Source: Phycisphaerales bacterium (GTDB taxonomy: Bacteria; Planctomycetota; Phycisphaerae; Tepidisphaerales; Tepidisphaeraceae). Taken from it: a stretch of DNA of 8,486 nucleotides. A program made the translations under genes and the position numbers. The notes beneath the pieces were generated by a model. The model was given only the letters and a program-made list of their open reading frames with translations. It had not been told where the DNA came from and searched no databases. Below are positions 5,385-8,486 of the stretch, piece by piece; within the stretch, counting starts at the first letter, position 1; each line of letters opens with the position of its first letter. Location of the stretch: assembly GCA_028288905.1 (NCBI GenBank), contig JAQGHJ010000547.1, forward strand, positions 1 through 8,486, read 5' to 3'.

Positions 5385-8012
5385 ATGCCCCGTGACATTC
5401 CCGTCGGCAACGGCCGCATGCTGGTGACCTTCGACAGCCAATACCAGATCCGCGACTTCTACTACCCGCACGTCGGCCAAGAGAACCACGCCGGGGCCAC
5501 CCCGTTCCGGTTCGGCGTCCACACCGACGTCCCGGGGGAGAACCGGTCGGCCCTGTTCTGGACCACCACGCCCGGCTGGTCGATCCGCCAGCGGTACCTC
5601 AACGACACGTTGACGACCGGCGTCACCCTGGAGCGCGGGGACCTCAACCTCGTCCTGCACTGCAACGACTGCGTCGACTTCCACCGGAACATCCTGGTCC
5701 GGCGGATCAAGATTAAGAACCTGGCGAGCCACGGGCGGATGGTGAAGGTCATCCACAGCCAGGACTTCAACATGTTCGGGTCGAAGATCGGAGACACCGC
5801 CTATTACGACCCGGACCTGCGGAGCGTCGTCCACTACCGGGCGAACCGATACGCGCTGGTGACATTCTTCGGGGCCCCGCCGACCGGGTCGGCACCGGGC
5901 ACGATCGGCCCGCAGGGGGTGGACGAGTACGCGACCGGGTCGAGCGGGTTCGCCGGGGCCGAGGGCACTTGGCGGGACGCTGAGGACGGGCACCTCCAGG
6001 GCAACCCCATTGCCCAGGGGTCGGTCGACTCGACCGTCGCCTGCCACGTCCCTGTCGGGCCCGGTGGCGAGGCCGTCGTGTACATGGCGTTCATCGTCGG
6101 CCAGAGCCGGGGCGAGCTGGTCGAGATGCACGGGTGGCTCGACAAGATGAACCCGCAGGGCGTGCTGGACCGCACGAGCGCGTACTGGCGGCTGTGGGTC
6201 GGCGGGACGAACCTGAACTTCGGCAACCTGCCGCCGACCGTGGTCGAGTCGTTCAAGCGGTCGCTGCTCGTGCTCCGCACCCAGATCGACAACGGCGGGG
6301 CGATCATCGCGGCGAACGACAGCGACATCATGCAGTTCGCCCGGGACACGTACTCGTACATGTGGCCGCGGGACGGGGCGCTGGTCGCCAACGCGCTGGA
6401 CCTGGCCGGGTTCCCGGATATCGCCAAGTCGTTCTACGCGTTCTGCCAGCGGGTGATCACCGAGGAGGTGTACTTCCTGCACATGTACAACCCGGACGGG
6501 TCGCCGGCCAGCTGCTGGCACCCGTGGGTGCTCAAGGGCAGCCGGGTGCTTCCGATCCAGGAGGACGAGACGGCCCTGGTCGTCTGGGCCCTGTGGCGGC
6601 ACTACTTCCGGTACCGGGACATCGAGTTCATCCGCCCGCTGTGGGTCGACGTGGTGCAGAAGGCGGCCGACTTCATGGTCCGGTACCGGGACCCGCGGAC
6701 CGGGCTGCCGCTGCCGAGCTACGACCTGTGGGAGGAGCGGTGGGGCGTGCACGCGTTCACGGTCGCGACCGTGTACGGCGGGCTGAAGGCGGCCCACAAC
6801 TTCGCCGTCGCGTTCGGGGACCGGGTCCGGGCGGCCACGTACCTCAAGGCGGCCGAGGAGATGAAGGTCGGGGCGGCCAAGTACCTGTTCAGCCCTAAGT
6901 TGAACCGGTTCGTCCGCCGGCTCGTCCCGAAGGACATCCCGACCCCGCCGGACAGCCCGACGTACGTCGAGGCCGCCCCGCTCAGCCACACCCCGAGCGT
7001 CGACGAGGTGTACGACGTCGACGAGGTGTGCGACGCGTCGCTGTACGCGATCTACAAGTTCCACCTGTTCGAGGCCGACGACCCGCGGGTCGTCAGCACC
7101 ATGCGGGCGGTGGAGGAAAAGCTGTGGGTGAAGACGGCCGTCGGCGGCGTCGCCCGGTACGAGAACGACTACTACCACCGGATCAGCGACGACATCGCCA
7201 ACGTCCCCGGGAACCCGTGGTTCATCTGCACGCTCTGGCTGGCCGACTACCACATTGCCCGGGCCAAGACCGGGTCGGACCTGAAGAAGGCGATCCCGAT
7301 CCTGGAGTGGGCGGCCGCCCACGCGCTCGAGAGCGGGGTGCTGGCCGAGCAGGTCCACCCGTACACGAACGAGCCGCTGAGCGTCAGCCCCCTCACCTGG
7401 AGCCACGCGACCGTGGTCTCGACGGTCATCAAGTACCTGGAGGGGCTGGAGCAGGCCCAGGTGTGCGGGACGTGCAACCACTCGCTGTACCGGCTCCGCA
7501 GCCGGGGCACGGTGCAGGTCCGCGGCACCCAGTCGATCTTCGGCCGGCTCGACGCCGAGTTCGGGCCGGGGGACGCGGCCGACGCCGACGCGTACGCCCC
7601 GGTCGGGCGGGCGGTCGTCACCGACCCGCGGAACAACAAACCGGCCCGGCTCACGCTGTCGATCGACACCCGCGACTGCATCGGGTGCGACGTGTGCGTC
7701 GCCCACTGCGACCCGGGCGTGCTGAAGATGGTCGACCAGAAGGCGATGGTCGACCTGCGGAACCTCGACAAGTGCAACCTGGACGGCAAGTGCGTGCAGG
7801 TGTGCCCGACGAACGTCGTCGCCCTGAGCGTGATCGCCGAGCCGGCGGCCGGCGGCGGGACGCCGGACGGCGGGGCGGCCCCTGCCGGGCTGGCGGAGCC
7901 CGCCGAGTTCCTGCGGTCACTCAACGCCCTGTTCGCCGGCGACCCGGCCCCCGGGCGGGCCGAGGGCAAGCACGGCATCGGAGCCCCGGCCCCTAAGATG
8001 GGCGGGCGGTGA
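5385..8012 (+). CDS. GH15 glucoamylase-like glycoside hydrolase fused to a C-terminal ferredoxin-like domain
   Basis: An 875-residue protein without signal peptide, hence probably cytosolic, where GH15 enzymes release glucose from alpha-glucans such as glycogen or maltodextrins by inversion. Residues 1-270 are the N-terminal beta-sandwich domain of prokaryotic GH15 proteins (MPRDIPVGNG start, FYYPHVGQENH at 25-35). Residues about 280-690 are the (alpha/alpha)6 catalytic barrel: MWPRDGAL (326-333, substrate-binding R329 and D330), YDLWEERWG (446-454, general acid E450), and SGVLAEQ (650-656, general base E655) followed by PLTWSHA (669-675). All key residues are intact. After a linker with a CGTC motif (694-697), residues 755-815 form a ferredoxin-like dicluster domain, then a Gly/Ala/Pro-rich tail. 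Length exceeds ordinary prokaryotic GH15 proteins (roughly 600-700 residues) by the added module. The frame is continuous with no sign of a frameshift. No clear Shine-Dalgarno precedes the ATG, but the N-terminus matches the family. GH15 assignment is firm; the redox role is unknown. Confidence 0.93.
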   Translation: MPRDIPVGNGRMLVTFDSQYQIRDFYYPHVGQENHAGATPFRFGVHTDVPGENRSALFWTTTPGWSIRQRYLNDTLTTGVTLERGDLNLVLHCNDCVDFHRNILVRRIKIKNLASHGRMVKVIHSQDFNMFGSKIGDTAYYDPDLRSVVHYRANRYALVTFFGAPPTGSAPGTIGPQGVDEYATGSSGFAGAEGTWRDAEDGHLQGNPIAQGSVDSTVACHVPVGPGGEAVVYMAFIVGQSRGELVEMHGWLDKMNPQGVLDRTSAYWRLWVGGTNLNFGNLPPTVVESFKRSLLVLRTQIDNGGAIIAANDSDIMQFARDTYSYMWPRDGALVANALDLAGFPDIAKSFYAFCQRVITEEVYFLHMYNPDGSPASCWHPWVLKGSRVLPIQEDETALVVWALWRHYFRYRDIEFIRPLWVDVVQKAADFMVRYRDPRTGLPLPSYDLWEERWGVHAFTVATVYGGLKAAHNFAVAFGDRVRAATYLKAAEEMKVGAAKYLFSPKLNRFVRRLVPKDIPTPPDSPTYVEAAPLSHTPSVDEVYDVDEVCDASLYAIYKFHLFEADDPRVVSTMRAVEEKLWVKTAVGGVARYENDYYHRISDDIANVPGNPWFICTLWLADYHIARAKTGSDLKKAIPILEWAAAHALESGVLAEQVHPYTNEPLSVSPLTWSHATVVSTVIKYLEGLEQAQVCGTCNHSLYRLRSRGTVQVRGTQSIFGRLDAEFGPGDAADADAYAPVGRAVVTDPRNNKPARLTLSIDTRDCIGCDVCVAHCDPGVLKMVDQKAMVDLRNLDKCNLDGKCVQVCPTNVVALSVIAEPAAGGGTPDGGAAPAGLAEPAEFLRSLNALFAGDPAPGRAEGKHGIGAPAPKMGGR
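7647..7829 (+). other. Ferredoxin-like 2x[Fe-S] domain within the GH15 protein
   Basis: Residues 755-815 carry two cluster motifs. The first is complete: C765-x2-C768-x2-C771-x3-C775 followed by DP. The second reads C797-x2-D800-x2-C803-x3-C807-P, with Asp where the middle Cys belongs. By the usual ferredoxin wiring, C765, C768, C771 and C807 would hold one [4Fe-4S] cluster, and C775, C797, D800 and C803 would hold the other as Asp-ligated [4Fe-4S] or as [3Fe-4S]. The wiring is inferred from the family. Confidence 0.85.
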
Positions 8013-8163
8013 CCCGGTCGGTCGGGGTTGCCCGAAACAGGGGGTAGGACGTCCGCCGGCCGACTCACGTATGCTCGGGGCGCGTGTCTCCCCTACGGGG
8101 AGGCCGCCCGCCCGGCACGTCGCCGGCGGCGCGAGCGACCCGCCCCCGCGGGAGGAGGCAGTG
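8013..8163 (+). promoter_or_regulatory. Leader of the coiled-coil protein gene: possible -10 box, hairpin and strong ribosome site
   Basis: A TATGCT -10-like box lies at 8070-8075 without a good -35 partner. A six-pair hairpin, CTCCCC (8088-8093) with GGGGAG (8097-8102), follows; it lacks a T-run, so it is unlikely to be an efficient terminator for the preceding gene. GGAGGAGG (8151-8158) is the strongest Shine-Dalgarno sequence in the window, five bases before the ATG at 8164, and it settles that start over the GTG at 8161. A dedicated terminator for the GH15 gene was not found. Confidence 0.45.
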
Positions 8164-8486
8164 ATGTGGCGTCGAACGTTCAAATCGTGGGCTGTCGGCG
8201 CGTGCGCTGCCGTCCTGATCGCGTTGCTGGCTGGCCCGGCCGTCGGGGCCGACAAGAAGGATAAAAAGCAGGGCGATCAGGCCCGCGACGCGATCGACAA
8301 GCAGAAGGACATCGCCAACGCCCTGAAAGACAAGGCCAAGGGCGGCCCGGACACGCAGAAGTCCGACGACGCCAAGGCGGACCCGCTCCAGAAGCAGCTC
8401 GACGACCTCAAGGACAAGCTGCAGAAGGAAAAGGACCGCCACGCCGCCGCCCTCGAGCCGCTGAACAAGGACCTCAAGGCCCAGAC
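8164..8486 (+). CDS. Exported Lys/Asp-rich coiled-coil protein, N-terminal part (cut by window edge)
   Basis: The frame gives 107 complete codons and continues past the window. Residues 1-29 form a signal peptide: MWRRTFKSW, a hydrophobic core (about 10-24), and a likely cut after VGA. The mature part begins DKKDKKQ and is strongly charged, dominated by Lys, Asp, Gln and Ala. Residues about 74-107 (PLQKQLDDLKDKLQKEK onward) have leucines spaced as in a coiled coil. Such a protein probably sits in the periplasm or at the surface, but no family was recognised and no function is proposed. It follows the GH15 gene in the same direction after 151 bases and has its own very strong ribosome site, so co-transcription is possible but not required. 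Existence of the gene is well supported by the signal peptide, ribosome site and codon usage. Confidence 0.85.
   Translation, partial: MWRRTFKSWAVGACAAVLIALLAGPAVGADKKDKKQGDQARDAIDKQKDIANALKDKAKGGPDTQKSDDAKADPLQKQLDDLKDKLQKEKDRHAAALEPLNKDLKAQ

Noticed and set aside
4687..5419. Plus-strand (4687-5178) and minus-strand (5419-4799) frames in the long intergenic region
   Set aside because: No ribosome site, no recognisable domain, and composition typical of random frames in GC-rich DNA.
5367..7706. 779-codon open frame on the minus strand opposite the GH15 gene
   Set aside because: It is antisense to a gene with intact catalytic motifs; its Arg/Val/Asp/Pro-rich composition is what complementary frames of GC-rich genes produce, and no domain is visible.
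1..8486. CRISPR array, insertion sequence or integron attC sites
   Set aside because: No regularly spaced direct repeats, no transposase or integrase frame, and no attC-type core sites were found on either strand.

Overview
The window is high-GC DNA that most resembles a planctomycete, probably of the Gemmata group. The evidence is a Gfo/Idh/MocA oxidoreductase with a twin-arginine leader, a protein with a PEP-CTERM tail, an animal-type adenylosuccinate lyase, and generous intergenic spacing with few Shine-Dalgarno sites. The assignment rests on gene content and family recognition; no database search was run.

Layout from left to right: (1) positions 1-475, minus strand, hold the first 158 codons of a Tat-exported Gfo/Idh/MocA (glucose-fructose oxidoreductase type) dehydrogenase cut by the window edge. 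(2) Positions 476-878 are a divergent intergenic region with a long imperfect inverted repeat (628-768) of REP/REPIN character. (3) Positions 879-2339, plus strand, encode purB, adenylosuccinate lyase of the animal-like subtype. (4) Positions 2340-3067 are non-coding; the last 200 bases hold a candidate promoter with an overlapping palindrome and a structured leader. (5) Positions 3068-4522 encode a secreted PEP-CTERM protein of unknown function, closed by a strong hairpin terminator at 4550-4581. (6) Positions 4582-5384 are about 800 bases with no convincing gene but several hairpins. (7) Positions 5385-8012 encode a cytoplasmic GH15 glucoamylase-like enzyme with a C-terminal ferredoxin-like iron-sulfur domain, the most unusual item here. 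(8) Positions 8164-8486 hold the start of a secreted, lysine/aspartate-rich coiled-coil protein that runs off the window.

The genes do not form an evident operon or pathway. They are separated by 151 to about 860 bases, one is divergent, and they serve unrelated roles: purine synthesis, surface or exported proteins, and intracellular alpha-glucan breakdown. The main lead is the fusion of a catalytically complete GH15 domain to a dicluster-ferredoxin-like domain in which one cluster-ligand Cys is replaced by Asp.
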